From contig OX638135.1 in the NCBI GenBank assembly GCA_951804985.1, positions 34,381,116-34,445,115 on the forward strand: 64,000 bases of DNA, read 5' to 3'. The notes beneath the pieces are model-generated. The model had not been told where the DNA came from, did no database searches, and was given only the letters and a program-made list of their open reading frames with translations. Below are positions 22,542-34,300 of this stretch, one piece after another. The translations under genes were made by a program, and so were the position numbers. The DNA comes from Dryomyza anilis. Lineage: Eukaryota > Arthropoda > Insecta > Diptera > Dryomyzidae. Positions within the stretch are counted from its first letter, which is position 1, and the number at the start of each line of letters is the position of its first letter.

Positions 22542-25500
22542 AAAATATTTCAGATTTATTTGTCTACATAAAATGTATTGGTAAGGAAACAACTTTTTTT
22601 TTATAACGATCGCTATCGCAAGCAAAAATTATCGGTAGATAGCGATATCGAACAAGTTTTAGCGACAAATATCATTCAAAAATAATGATCGCTTTCGTAA
22701 ACTAAAATTCCTTATTTAATTTAAGTTCCAGGTTTATATTGACTATAGACTGTAGAATATTTCGAGTTTCTATTTTTTAAATCATTTTCAAATAAATATT
22801 TTTATTTGAATACATTTATTTTAAGAGGAGATATATTGAAAAATTTGTATGATATTAAATATTTGTAAATTAAAAATAAATATTTAAATTTACGAAATTT
22901 GGTTCCATTTAATAACATTTTTGGCTGAAGTTTACTTTATAGGATCACGCGAAATATTATAAAATAAGTTGCCATGCCCTTCCTAATAGGGTTAGAGTTC
23001 CAAATATCAAACCATGTTTACCGGTCGGTCGGGTGGAACCGACCAAAAATCGAAAATCGACCGAGGTCACAACCACGGTTGCCACTCTTGGTAACTTACA
23101 ACCAAAATTGGTAACTTTTTGTCAGCTTGGTAACTTTTTAATCATTTTGGAAATTTTCGATATGACTATGTAATGAAATATTTTTAAAATATATAAATGA
23201 TCAATTTTCGTATTCTTACTGAATCGAAAAATTAGTGAAATTTCTTTGTTATTACATGAAATGACAATATGAGTAGATAAATTTATATAAATATATTTTG
23301 TAAATGAAAGACGCCACTTTTGCTTTTTTAAATTAGAGTTTCTTTGAGCTTAAAGTTTCTTATTTTCTACATGGCTAAGCAGTGTTGCCAGGTGGTCGGG
23401 AGCCAAAAGTAATTATCGTTTTTTATCCAATGAAGCAACCAAATTATTGTTATGGATAGTACAATCATAAAATGTAAAAAAACAACCATGAGGGGAAATG
23501 TATATTTTTATTATTGTGTGAATATGGTTCGTTTCTAGTCCCCTTTGTCTAAAATTCGTATAAGGTATTTCAAATGTTTCGTTCGTTTTAGTCTTTAAAT
23601 ATTTCATTCAATATTTCTTTCAATTTTTATACCCTACACTAAGTGTGAAAAAATATATTTATTTTGTTTTACTATTAATTTTATTTTATAAATAAATAAT
23701 AAATAATACTTTGTCGTATGATTTAAATGCTGGCAACATACGTACTCAACGTTTCGTTTGAGTAAGTATGGGAAAATGAGCAAAAACGTGCGCATGGAAG
23801 GTTTATAAATCTCACGTCTACACTAATAAAAAATAGATACCTGGAAATTTGAGATTCTTAAAGAGAATTCCTGGCGAAATCAAGTCATATTCTCAGTTTT
23901 TTTTATTACTGGTACCATGCACCGATACTCTTTATATAAAATTATCTTTGTTCAATATTTTATAAAATATTGTTGATGTGTAGAAATTAAATATTTTTTC
24001 TCTTTTATTTTAATATAAAACTTGGTCAATAGATTTGTACATGTATAAAAAACATATAAGTTGACTTAAAAAAAAAACACACTTTTCCTTTTGATGTAAT
24101 TTCGAAAGCTGTTATTTGGGCCAATAAAGTCTTAAAATTGGTATTGTTTACAGAATATAACGTAGTTTTTAATTCCGGTTTTCATTATTTTTTCCAAAAT
24201 CAGTTTATAATTATTAAATTATTATAAAGTTTCGAACTCGAATTTCGGAGAAAACGCCAAATTTCCTTAGGCTAAAATTTTTTACAAAATTAGTTCAATT
24301 ATTTCTAAATACACAACTGAAATTTGTAGAGGTGTTCCTCAATATAAGACACTTTTTTCTATAAAATTTTGTATCAATTATAAAGTTTTTAACGTGGGAT
24401 TAACATAAGGACTATTGTGAGCGCTTTACATATTATTCAAAATTACGTTTGACGATTTCTAATAGATGCTTTACTTTTTCAATTTAAATAACTTTCAATT
24501 TAGTAACAAATAGTAGCATTGTAGTTTATTTTAATTAAAGGGGGTAGGGGAGGTAGATTTCTGTTTGGCCATACTCTTAAACATATGTCATTATTTTAGA
24601 AAATCAGTATCTGACGAGGAATCAAACAGGTAAGATATGGGGTTCACGAAGTTTCCTTCAGAAACTTTTGAAGGGTTATTAGGTCCCGGTTTTGCCATTT
24701 TTCATAACCTTGTTAGGGTCCGAGCAAATTGGTTTAATCGTAACAAAAACAGTATTCCATTAATGAAAAAAGGTATAACTTTTTTGACAATTAAAACTAT
24801 ACAAAACTAGCTATAAATTGAAAAAGGCTTTGAAAAATATTCGAAATGTATATAATTTGAGAAAATATTAAATAAAACCAATCGATTTCGTTTGAAATTT
24901 GTACTTACATTTCATAAATATATTTTCATATTATTAGTAAAGTAATTCAAACAGAAAAGCGCCGCAGGCACAAATTTTTACATTGTTTTGTGAAAATTCA
25001 TTTATTCAATATCAAAATTAAAATTTTATATACCAATTTATTTGTTAGTGTATATTTCTATTTTTTTTTATTAAAATTTTAACAGTACTATTTCAGAATT
25101 TGATGAAATTTGGAAGTATGGTGAAACAACATAAAATTAAGATATTGGTAAAATTTTACCTTCCCAGATGGTGTGGTTTAAGAGATTTGGTGATTAAAAT
25201 TTGAAAACAATATGGATAAATATCGCAAAAGTCGTGTTAATGAATTGAACAACCATCAAGCAATAGTGAAGCAAAATAAAACACTGAAGTCACATTTAAA
25301 AGATAATAAAATTGCCAAAATTTTGATTTTAGAGTGGTCATCTTTAAACAAAGTTTATTTCAAAAGGATATATCTAAAAAAGCAATGGCGAAAGTCGACT
25401 TTAAAATTAGCTTTTTGACGTTTTATTGTTTATGAAAATTGTCAAAAAAGTAGACTTTAATTTTAAACTTGACTTTAAATTGTTTTTGAATTTGAAATGA

Positions 25501-27400
25501 AAATGCATATCATATTTTCATAATAAAAAAATATGTTTGCGGCACAATAAAGGTGAAAAGGAAAATATTTTTACAAATTCAAATGCGGATATTGTGGTCA
25601 AAGCAAATAATGAAAATCAAAAAGTCTCTGATTTATGACAAACAAAAAAATTATCAAGTTTTCAGTTATAAATAATCGATCATGTCAACAAAAAAAAGTG
25701 AAAAAGTGAGAAAATAAATGTTGAACATTTTGATAAGCTAACCGTTCTGCATTGCATGCAATTATTGCAGGGAAACTGCTGGAAATATTACAATTCGGGT
25801 TTAAGAGATGTGTCAAAAAATTTTATATATTTCATATTTTTAAAAAGTAAAAAAATATTTAAACTGATTTAAAATTTAAAGATCCAAATAAAATCGAAGA
25901 AATGGATTAAAGATCGAAATAAGAGAGCGAGGGACTGTTGAAACCCGTATAGAACAATATTATATAATTTGTTCAAAAGGATGTAACCCTCGAAACTGCC
26001 CTGAGCTAGGTCCAGATTTTAAATTTTTGGCTTATATAAAATCCATTGTTCGAAAAATATTGTAATATTGTTAAACTAAAATAAAATAAGCGATAATTGG
26101 ATTAGTGTTATCAAAAATATTAGAAGAAATGGTGTCCAACGGCTGATGGTGGGTTGGAAGATCAAAATACGGAAATTCGTCCTAACTCACTCAGAAATAT
26201 AATTCTTTAACTATTTTTAAAAACTATGAAGTATTGTTCTTTATTTGTGATATATTTTTTTACCATGTTAACATTTTTATTATAAATAACGGAAAATGTA
26301 AAAATAATTTCGTTTACACCCTTTATATTGTAGCTGAGATCTCTCTGAGTATGGATAAATAAAGCGCTTTTCCATTATCAATGCATTTAAAGGTTTTATT
26401 CCGTTTTGAAATCTTAGTATGAGATATTTAAAAAAAAAATCAATCAATTCGCATATAAATGCGAATAAGAGCTGTAAACGAATTAATATCGTACATCAAT
26501 TTTCATATTTATACTCCATGAATTTGATATGCACTTGCATTTCAAATGCAAATAAACCCCTTTAACGAATTGGTCCAGAAAAACTGGAAAACATGATTAT
26601 ATTCTTCTTTTATTGTTTTTTGCCTTTAGAAAATATCTTTTTGTTTTTACTCTAAACATTTTGATCAATTTTTTTACTAACATATTGTTTAAACCACTTT
26701 TGATTTGAGCGTGTGATATTATAAAATTATAATTTAAAGTCATATACATTATTAGGCTTTATTTTCATTTTATAATTTTTTAATGCTCCTGGGGAGAGGG
26801 AGTTTAAACCCCCAAACTCTCCCCCCCATGCGCACGGGCCTGGATATAATGTAGTGGTGATAAATGCAAAATCGAACCAAATTCTTAGCATCTGATGACA
26901 CATTATCGGAAAATATGATGGAGAAAATTGAACAACGTAATCTCCTGGTGTGTATTTGAGTCGGCAGGCTTTAATGGGTTAAAAAAATTCTATTACACAT
27001 CCGTCTTCAACATAAGCTTCTGAGCGACTAAGAGATAAAATTTAAAACATTTTTTCAAAATTTGTTATTTAAAACATTGCGAACTAATATTAAAATGTTT
27101 TTTAAGAGAGCCCAGAGAATTGTGATAAATAATCTCTCGACACACTTTTTTGGAAACACAAATTTCTTTTTGATTTTTTGCAAAAACTAATATCTGGACA
27201 TGTTCTAATATTCACTTTGTATAAAAAAAACACTGTTCGGCTGGCGAACGAAGTAATGGCAATTGGCGGATTGGGAAACACGAATTGAAATACGTAATTT
27301 CAATTTAAAGGGTCGAGTGGGTCGCGATTTATATGGCAACAAACAATATATTAAAATCAAAGATTTTACCTTATTTTCAGTGGGTGGTGCCAAGTGGTTC
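22542..27400. other. AT-rich gene-poor region
   Basis: Nearly 5 kb with only short, unconvincing frames. Visible items: GCTATCG-type motifs at 22605-22700; repeated TTGGTAACTT around 23090-23140; a truncated mini-me end (TTTTTATACCCTACACTAAG) at 23626-23660; a segment at 25110-25190 with GAAACAACA and CCCAGATGGTGTGGTTT, similar to 51165-51230; and a C-rich end at 26798-26840 (CCCCCCCATGCGCACGGGCC) that looks like a transposon terminus. Nothing else recognised. Confidence 0.5.
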
Positions 27401-27776
27401 ATGTAGTAATTGGTGTTTGTGTAAATCTTCCTTCTGTGGATTTTCCTTCCTGTTGTTGTTGTGAGCTTGTGTTGATTGTTGAATGTTTATTATTAGTTTG
27501 TTTTAAGTGTCGCGAGACCGAATGGCGTGTTGGATTTTTTAATTAGGTATGTCGCGGTGACGGGTGTGTTTATTAAACTTTAAATTACTTTGAATTTGTC
27601 GCGGAGACGACATAAAAAAACACTTTACTTAAATTTTGTTATCTGAATAATGTAGTATTGTATATTAATGTTATTGAAGATTTATTTTTCTGTTCATTCA
27701 AATTTTCATATTCAAATATATAAAACATTAATTTTGTGTTCTTAAATAAAACATTCCGTATTTTATTTAACTAACA
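27401..27776 (+). repeat. 5' LTR of the copia relic (left limit uncertain)
   Basis: The right end is placed by similarity to 30930-31005 and by GGTTGTGGGACATC just after it, the position of a primer-binding site. The left limit is unknown because the 3' LTR is truncated. Contains GTCGCGGAGACGACA, a short palindromic motif, at 27598. Confidence 0.55.
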
Positions 27777-27837
27777 GGTTGTGGGACATCGCTTTTGGTT
27801 AAGAATAATAATTATTATTTGAATCGTTTTCGCTAAA

Positions 27838-28380
27838 ATGGAGGATGTTAAATCGGAGTTAAAGAAGTTGAAAAATGTTAATTATCAAGTTTGGAAGTAT
27901 AAGCTTGAATTATTGCTTATCAAAGAAGATCTCTGGGACATCGTTATTAACGAAAAACCAGGAGCTTCAGATGCAACTGGACGTCGAAATATGGAAAAGC
28001 GTGTGCCACAATTGGTCTTCCTGTAGAATATTCTCAGCTGGTACATCTTCGGAAATTGAAGACAGCACGAGAGTATTGGGAGACGTTGAGGAAGACACAC
28101 GAGAAGTCCACTCTTTCGAACAAGGTTATGTTTCTGAAGAAGTTATGCAGAATGTAGCTTAAGGAAGGTCAAGGTATGGAAAATCACATTTGTGGAATGC
28201 TTTAAATGGTGGATAGCATTAGGTGAACAATTCGCAGACCATCTTGTGGTTGGCTTTCTTCTTGAACGTTTGCCGGATGAGTACAACTTTTGTCCCGAAA
28301 AGAAAACTTTCGAGAAGAAGAAATAGAAATTTAACGCAAATAAAGCAGTGCACGGTTCATCGAAGTTTCCAGCAGGTGAG
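27838..28380 (+). pseudogene. copia gag, frameshifted
   Basis: Starts MEDVKSELKKLKNVNYQVWK, followed by LLLIKEDLWDIVINEKP, the copia-type gag N-terminus in which a short RNA/LTR peptide motif precedes YxxW. The open frame ends at 28026 after 62 residues. Weak continuation in other frames (e.g. LVVGFLLERLPDEYNF around 28238-28290, matching the L.LLPP.Y element of copia gag) runs to about 28380. No zinc knuckle can be read. The start is preceded by about 60 bp of leader after the putative primer-binding site. Confidence 0.75.
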
Positions 28381-28399
28381 GATAGTGAAAATGATGTTC

Positions 28400-28911
28400 A
28401 CTTACGTTTCAGTTCTGGAACGAAGAGATTGGACGCTGAGTGGTACGTTGATTTAACTGCCACTTGCGATATGGATTTTTTCCCAACGTTGAACAATAAC
28501 GCAAATTAATATATATATTTGGCAAACGGAAATAAAATAGAGGCAAAAGGTTCTGGTGATAGGTTTCTGTACTGTCAAAAATATAAAATTCCTATTAAGA
28601 ATATAATCTATGTTCTCGAGCTGGATTGCAATTTACTCTCAGTGCGAAAACTTGTGGAAAATGGTTTGGAGGTTGTCAAATTTCGTTTGTTGAAAAGTAG
28701 TACAGCAAGTTTGGTGAATAATCTGATCAAATTGAACCAAGACAGTTATGCGAGAAAGGTAAGAGATGTTGAAACCGAATGTATTTATACTTTTTATCGC
28801 AGATTTGGTCACCGCGAGAAGAGTAGCATCAAAACAGCTATTAACAACAATTTAATATCTGGCGTTCAGTTGAAGAATTGCAATTGCGAAGACAGTTGTG
28901 AGTCGTGCTAA
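28400..28911 (+). pseudogene. copia protease remnant and GAG-pre-integrase segment
   Basis: Around 28430-28500 one frame reads LDAEWYVDLTATCDMDFFP, aligning with the copia protease signature W.(L/V)DSGAS.HM; the catalytic D-S-G has become D-L-T, so the enzyme is dead. The open frame 28519-28911 continues ANGNKIEAKGSGD, IIYVLELDCNLLSVRKLVENG, the strand-rich segment between protease and integrase (GAG-pre-integrase domain). A zinc-binding H..H..C..C remnant (RFGHREKSSIK ... NCEDSCESC) is visible at its end, although the first His region is damaged. Confidence 0.78.
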
Positions 28912-28918
28912 CGGGGTA

Positions 28919-29533
28919 AGCTTACAAGGCAGGAATTTCCAAAGAAATCATTGAACAGATCAACAAAAGTATTGGAACTTGTGCATGTAGATTTGTGTGG
29001 ACCTATGCAAGAAGTAACTCCTACTGGAAATAAGTATGTGTTGACAATGATTGATGGCTACAGCAGGTACTGTGTTGTATATTTTTTGCAAAACAAAAGT
29101 CAAGCTATAGATAAAATTAGATAATAGATAAAATGTCAATTATGTAGAGAATTTATTTGAAAAACCATTTAAAATTGTATGAACTGACAGAGGTGGTGAA
29201 TTTAAAAGTAATGCTTTAAGTAGCAATTTGAAGGGAAAAGGTATTCAGCAACAATTCACGGCACCATACACCCCTGAACAAAAAGGTGTTGCAGAGCGTA
29301 AAAACCGCATTCTAGTGGAAATGACGCATTGCATGCTAATACACGCTGGTTTGGATCGAAAATTTTGGGCGGAAGCTTTGAATACAGCCAACTATTTGCA
29401 AAATAACTTACCTTCAAAAGCAACAGAAAAGACTCCGTATGAATTATGGCATTGCAAGCTACCGTCTATGGCAGGCATAAAGACTTTTGGATGCGTGGCT
29501 TACTATCACGTAAACAAAAAAATTGCGGCGTAA
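28919..29533 (+). pseudogene. copia integrase core
   Basis: Reading frames give LELVHVDLCGPMQEVT (first catalytic Asp), YVLTMIDGYSRY, a frame disruption with a small duplication near 29110-29130, then KIV-stop-TDRGGEFKSNAL (second Asp; TGA replaces an expected Arg codon), and FTAPYTPEQKGVAERKNR (catalytic Glu in AERKN). The rest, FWAEALNTANYLQNNLPSKA and IKTFGCVAYYHV, is the conserved copia integrase C-terminal part. Integrase inserts the cDNA into the host genome. The D,D,E residues survive but the frame does not. Confidence 0.85.
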
Positions 29534-30016
29534 ATTGGATGATGTTGCGAAAATATGTATTTTGGTCGAATTTTGTCACGAGTCCAAGGCATTTTGGTTG
29601 CTGGATTTGGATGCTGAGAAGATAATTATTTCAAAGGACTTTAAATTTGTTGAAGACACCATGATAAACCGAACTAGGTATGCGACGATCACATCAGATG
29701 TGATGTCTGTTTGGGAAGTAATATGGAACAGCAAACCCACAGCTCAAATCAATTTTCAACTGAAGAAGACCATGGTTCAGATTTCGATACTGCTGAAAGC
29801 GAAATGCAAGGTAGTTTCCATGATGTGCAAATTATTTCCGATGATTCCGAAACAACGGAAAAAGTGCAGCGAAGGTCTACGAGAAGTGGCAAGGGGGTTC
29901 CACCGGAGAGATACGGCTACAAAACTACTTGTCTAAATGAGCCATCGACATATAATAATGCTTGTGACAGTCCAGATAGCGACCAATGGATTTGTGCTAT
30001 GGAGGAAGAAATGTAA
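29534..30016 (+). pseudogene. copia integrase-RT linker
   Basis: Two overlapping frames continue from integrase: VAKICILVEFCHESKAFWLL and DLDAEKIIISKDFKFVED (a conserved downstream block), then an acidic, Ser-rich tail and RRSTRSGKGVPPERY, the typical basic stretch before RT. It ends in DSDQWICAMEEEM, the start of RT domain homology (usually W..AM..EM). A frameshift around 29710 separates the pieces. Confidence 0.72.
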
Positions 30017-30617
30017 ACAATGTACGCAAACGATACTTGGGATCTCGTAGAACTACCAAAAGGCAGAAAGGAAATCAGTTGTAAATGGGTTTACAAAATC
30101 AAGAATTTGGCAGATGGATCGTAGTAATATAAATCAAGACAAAGGGATTTTATCAAAAATTTGGCAAAGATTATGATCAAGTGTTCTTGACAGTGATAAA
30201 GCAGACTACTTTTCGGACACTCTTGGCGATAGCATCGCACTACTATATGCTTGTGCATCGGTGTTAAGACAGCATTCTTGAATGGTAATTTGGAAAACGA
30301 AATGTACATCAAGCAACCGATGGGCTTTGCGGTAAGTGGAAAAGAAAATCTCGTATGCAAATTAAAGCGAAGTATATACGGTTTAAAACAATCAGCAAGG
30401 TGCTGGAATCAGAAGATTAATTCAGTTTTAAATAATTCTGGTTTCAGAAGGGGAGAGTCTGATTGTCTCTATGTGAAAGTAGATAATGAAAATAACATTT
30501 ATGTCTTTATTTATGTCGGTGATATTTTGGTTATTACAAAAGAAAATAACTTGTTAAAGGAAACAATTGAGCAAATTAGAAGATCATTCAAAATTTCATG
30601 TTTGAGAACGTTAAAGT
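30017..30617 (+). pseudogene. copia reverse transcriptase, catalytic residues lost, truncated
   Basis: The N-terminal RT block reads [20 protein letters not shown] and [12 protein letters not shown] (30020-30122), then broken frame to 30250. The open part reads CIGVKTAFLNGNLENEMYI, VCKLKRSIYGLKQSARCWN and FIYVGDILVITK. In copia RTs the first is (M)DVKTAFLNG and the last YVDD; here both catalytic Asp codons are Gly (motif A near 30260, motif C near 30518). The polymerase would be inactive. Homology ends at about 30617, where a minus-strand SINE begins; the nominal C-terminus of this frame is SINE sequence. Confidence 0.88.
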
Positions 30618-30912
30618 TAATAATAATAATAGTTTGGCACTACAGTCCTATAATGACTTTGGCCGAGCTCTCTCACCATTTTGAGCTGTGCGTGTCATAT
30701 TTGTACTCAACGTGGGTGGTACCTACAGTTTATTGCCGAATCCTAACGGCGGGTGAGAGCTTTTCATAGGAACTGTTTTTACTCTCGTAGGTTTCACATT
30801 TACTACCGAGAGGTAGCGCGATATAGATAAATGTTTCTATGAAAAGATGTTGTTAGACCCAGTCCAGGCTTGAACCGGGGACCTTTCGGCTCGCAGTCCA
30901 ACGCACTAACCA
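30618..30912 (-). mobile_element. tRNA-derived SINE, family 1, in the copia RT
   Basis: The minus strand gives GGTTAGTGCGTTGGACTGCG, a B box (GGTTCAAGCCT), a body with CTCTCACCATTTTG complement, and a (TTA)n tail at 30618-30632. The first ~15 bp of the head, including most of the A box, are missing. Related copies: 38821-39130 and 48485-48774. Confidence 0.85.
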
Positions 30913-30929
30913 AAACAAAAATGGGAAAT

Positions 30930-31005
30930 TTTATATTCATCAATATAAAACATTAATATTGAGTTCTTAAAAAAAAAATATTGCGATTTTAGTTTAACTA
31001 TCAGG
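30930..31005 (+). repeat. 3' LTR remnant of the copia relic
   Basis: TATAAAACATTAATATTGAG and TTTAGTTTAACTATCA match the 3' part of the 5' LTR at 27718-27776. Confidence 0.7.
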
Positions 31006-31837
31006 ACACAGATTTTTTTAGCCAATTATTCGTATGGAAAAGGTTCATATTATATTTTGTGATAAAGTTTGCGTCTGCAACATGTCAAAATCGTGCGATA
31101 ACTTGCGATATAAAGTAACAAAAACGGCCTTTTTTGCAATTTTGACTCGATTTTGTGCAAAATCTCGACGTATAGGGAGTACGCAGCAAGAATCAGGAGA
31201 CCGAAATCAAACAGAAATGATAGGTTTCATTCCAGATTATGCCAACAACACTCAATTTGTAGAACAGTGTAATAGAAAAAAACCATATATTCAATTTCGC
31301 AGATCTATCTAAATAGATTTTTTATTATTATGTAATAAACTATTATGAAGATATGGATGTTCTTCTTACGTGGTTTCAGTTTAATTAGAAATATATCGTT
31401 TATAAACATTTTTGCGCAGCATCTAATTCATTGTTTTAAGTTTTTGATTGTTTTCTGAAAAACACTTCTCTTTGGACGGTCACAGAATGGAAATGGTAAT
31501 ACACACGGATAGAAAAGATTTGTTTGAATATGTTTGAATGTAATTAAAAAGTAATACGAAATTACCATACATGCATTCGGAATGAAGTGTAATTAAATTA
31601 TAATCGAAATTGTATTTATTTTTGTTCACGTGTAAACATTATTATATTGTCCAGCACACTCTGTCAAATTTACCATAAATATGTTACAATACCAACATAA
31701 AATTGCATTTGAATAAACTATTTCTTGGCAATTTACTTGGTTAAAACTATGTTTCGAAACACAGAAAATGCTAATCAAATCTAAATACAACGTATGTTCG
31801 CAACGCTCGTCTTAATTCGATAATTTATCGACTGACG
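31006..31837. other. AT-rich stretch, nothing recognised
   Basis: A 92-codon frame (31034-31312) shows no recognisable domain; I see no evidence that it is a gene. Confidence 0.45.
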
Positions 31838-32200
31838 AAGTTGGCAACGTTATGCAGCATTTTCTATCTACGCCATCTTTTGGCATCGTTTGAACATATT
31901 GATGTTTAAAAACAAACAAAAAAATAAATTGGATTTAAATAAGTGTATTCTTGCAATATTCTTTTTGTATACGAAGTTGGCACTCGTTGAGCAGAATTTT
32001 CTACCTGCGACTCTTTTGTCATCGTTTGAAGTATGTATAGGGTCATTTTTAAACATACTGATGTTTGAAAACAAACAAAAAAATGAATTCAAATGTAAAT
32101 AAAGGTATTCTGGCAGCTCTCTCCTTGTATACAAAGTTGACACTCGGTGATCGGCATTTTCTGCGTACGTGTCTTTTGTTGTTCGTTGAGAAAACGTGTT
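31838..32200. repeat. Imperfect tandem repeat, ~135-163 bp period, about 2.5 copies
   Basis: GAAGTTGGCA or AAAGTTGACA occurs at 31838, 31973 and 32136, each followed by (A/G)CATTTTCT..CT or GCAGAATTTTCTACCTGCG and, in the first two, by GATGTTTAAAAACAAACAAA or GATGTTTGAAAACAAACAAA. Copies are diverged. No tRNA or coding features. Confidence 0.75.
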
Positions 32201-32619
32201 CGCGTCGGTAATAATGTTGTTATTTGTAAATTAAATATATAAATTGTGTTACTAATAGTAACAGAGTATAATATAGTGCAGTATATAATTTCTGAAACTA
32301 ATTTGAAAAAACAACAAATAAAAATCTGTGTTTCGATTTTCAAACAGAATTTGGTATGTTTTTTTACAAAACCCTCCGTGAATTCCTGCCCACGCTATGT
32401 TCTGTACTGAGATCAACTGTAACTGTACCAAATATAAAGCGAGCCTGGATCGTCTTGCTTAGCGTCTCCTGGTACAATTGTGCATTCATTGATGCTGTCA
32501 CTTGTACTTGCTGTTTCAAACAAATTATTTATTTATGCATTTCAAAATTTGTATATGAATTCAATTATTATAAATTCCCACTGTGCATGTTTAAAGATTT
32601 TTAATAAAAATAAATTAAA
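32201..32619. other. Region with no recognised gene
   Basis: AT-rich at both ends, less so at 32360-32520. Short frames only; nothing recognised. It borders the 3' end of the RTE LINE. Confidence 0.4.
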
Positions 32620-33209
32620 AAAAAAACTTACTTATTTGGCCATTACAACCCATGATGGGTTTCGGCCGCTGCAATCACCCCTCGCCAGTCGCTTCTGCAT
32701 TGCAGGCTGGCGCCAGTTTTGCACTCCAAGTGTTGTCAGGTTGTCTCGCACTTGGTCGCTCCACCGGAGATTAGGACGCCCTCTCCTACGTTGACCACCA
32801 CTGGGTACATAATTGAACACTTTTTTGCGTAGGCGCTGGATCTTAATGCGCCTGACTGTATTCGTTTTCAACGCATATCGGGCCATAGATTTTCCGAAGA
32901 ATCTTTATCTCGAACGGTCCTAAAGCTCGATCATCGGTATTGGCAAGCGTCCATGCCTCAGCGCCATAGAGGAGGACTAGTACGATGAGCGATTTATAAA
33001 GCGTAAATTTTTGTCCGTCGAGAGAGTGCTCTGCTCGTCAACTGCCTACTGAGCCCAAAGTAACACCTGTTGGCAAGAGTTATTTTTCGGCTAATCTCCA
33101 GGATGACATTGTTTTCCTTCTTGATGCTGGTTCCTAGGTATACAAAGTCCTTCACAACTTCTAAGTTGTGGTTGTCAATAGTGACGTGTTGTCCAAGACG
33201 CCGGGACTC
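32620..33209 (-). pseudogene. RTE-type LINE, ORF2 C-terminal part
   Basis: On the minus strand from 33209: [55 protein letters not shown], then after a stop or frameshift the LLYGAE-like region (LYGAEAWTL) and a tail RRRGRPNLRWSDQVRDNL, TTLGVQNWRQPAMQKRLAR. These are the well-conserved segments between RT palm and C-terminus of arthropod RTE ORF2. The open frame 32886-32632 is only its last 84 codons. It ends in CCAAATAAGTAAGTTTTTTT, a short repeated tail as in RTE elements. The adjoining upstream RTE part is beyond 35775, across an inserted second LINE. Confidence 0.82.
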
Positions 33210-33298
33210 TTTTTTTTTTTTTTACAAATTAACCAACGCTCAGGGGATGCCCCCTATTCATGCAATGCACAGTGTTGATCGTAAGAAGGGATGATATG

Positions 33299-34122
33299 TT
33301 AAATGGAGGGGGGAAAGATGGAGTAGTGTCGGTGAATGTTTGTTTTGAACTTGCCAATATCAAAAATGTCGGGAAAAACAGACGCATGGAGATTGTTCCA
33401 CAAACGTATCGTGCGACTGAAGAACGAATTCTCTCGGTAATGCGTGGTCCATTTGAGAGCCGAGTGAACTACGAAGGGGTGGGCTTGGTTCGATGCCCGA
33501 GTAGAACGAGAGGACACACGACCTGGAGGAATCAGGCCATGTATTTCCCTCGAACACTTACCATTGTAATACCTATAGAACAGGCTTACACACCCAACGG
33601 TCCTTCGGAGCTCAAGAGAACCAAGAGGCGATGAAATATTTATTCCCCTATTAAATATATTGCACGTTGTTGGATTCGATCCAGGAACTCCAAAGAAGAT
33701 TTTGAAGCCCCTGCCCATATGTGCGAATTGTATTCCATCTTAGGCCGAATATAGGTGGTGTAGACAGTGCGCAAGTCAGCAGGAGTGAAGTATGTCTTAC
33801 ACCGTTTTAAAAAACCGAGGCACTTGGCCGCCACTTTCGACTCGTCAAATATGTGATCATTCCAACGGAGATCACATTGAATTGATATACCCAGAACGTC
33901 AAGACCAGCTGACTCTGCAATATCCACAGCACCCATATTAAGGAGAGTTAGGGTTGAATCCATTCTTTTGTAAGATAACAGACAACATTGAGTCTTGCGT
34001 GCATTAAAATCAACTCTATTTGCAAGACCCCACTCGGAGATTGCGTCTTTTACTCTCAATCTCCAAAGAGGTTGGGCGCTTTTTGAACGAGTATGAATGA
34101 CAAATGTTGCTATCATCTGCAA
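33299..34122 (-). pseudogene. Inner LINE: RT thumb and C-terminal region
   Basis: The upstream frame (34122-33640) reads FNARKTQCCLLSYKR, DVLGISIQCDLRWNDHI, AAKCLGFLKRCKTYFTPADL and VYTTYIRPKMEYNSHIWAGA, the conserved thumb and post-RT blocks of CR1/jockey-type ORF2. After a frameshift around 33640-33720 it continues as LGSLELRRTVGCVSLFYRYY, SNQAHPFVVHSAL and SFFSRTIRLWNNLHASVFP, the C-terminal signature (..FF.RT.RLWN.LP..VFP) of this group. It ends FKTNIHRHYSIFPPSI. No host function. Confidence 0.82.
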
Positions 34123-34300
34123 AGGAATGGATTGAGTTCTGGATCAATGACAGAAGGTCATTGATAAATACCAGAAATAGGGACGGGGATAGGACGGAAC
34201 CCTGCGGAACTCCAGAATTGATGAAATGTTGTTCCGAAAGAACACCATCCATCGCAACTCGTATTGAACGACCCTGGAGAAAACTCGATATCCATAACAC
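34016..34300 (-). pseudogene. Inner LINE: RT palm with FADD motif
   Basis: Reads WISSFLQGRSIRVAMDG, INSGVPQGSVLSPSLFLVFI and SIHSFADDS. GVPQGSVLSP is motif B and FADD motif C of LINE reverse transcriptases. The frame is out of register with its 5' neighbour: just upstream, at about 34300-34305, SEKWNN joins directly to the WISSFLQG region. That skips about 45 residues that normally include motif A (..DI.KAFD.V.H). The first catalytic Asp is therefore deleted. Confidence 0.82.

Larger units (their letters stand above)
27401..31005 (+). mobile_element. Degenerate Ty1/copia element, nearly full order, hit by a SINE
   Basis: Order on the plus strand: 5' LTR (ending near 27776), gag, protease, integrase, linker and RT, then a minus-strand SINE (30618-30912) and a remnant of the 3' LTR (about 30930-31005). 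The LTR pieces share TATAAAACATTAAT, GTGTTCTTAAA/GAGTTCTTAAA and TTTAACTA(A/T)CA. The copia order (integrase before RT) is clear. RNase H and the start of the 3' LTR are missing at the SINE. Coding regions contain stops, frameshifts and catalytic substitutions. Confidence 0.88.

Noticed and set aside
31034..31312. 92-codon frame as a host gene
   Set aside because: No recognisable domain, no sign of splicing or regulatory context, lies beside a decayed LTR.
33260..33634. Plus-strand frames over the LINE region (33260-33634, 34104-34604, 35566-35883 and others)
   Set aside because: Antisense shadows of minus-strand LINE coding sequence.
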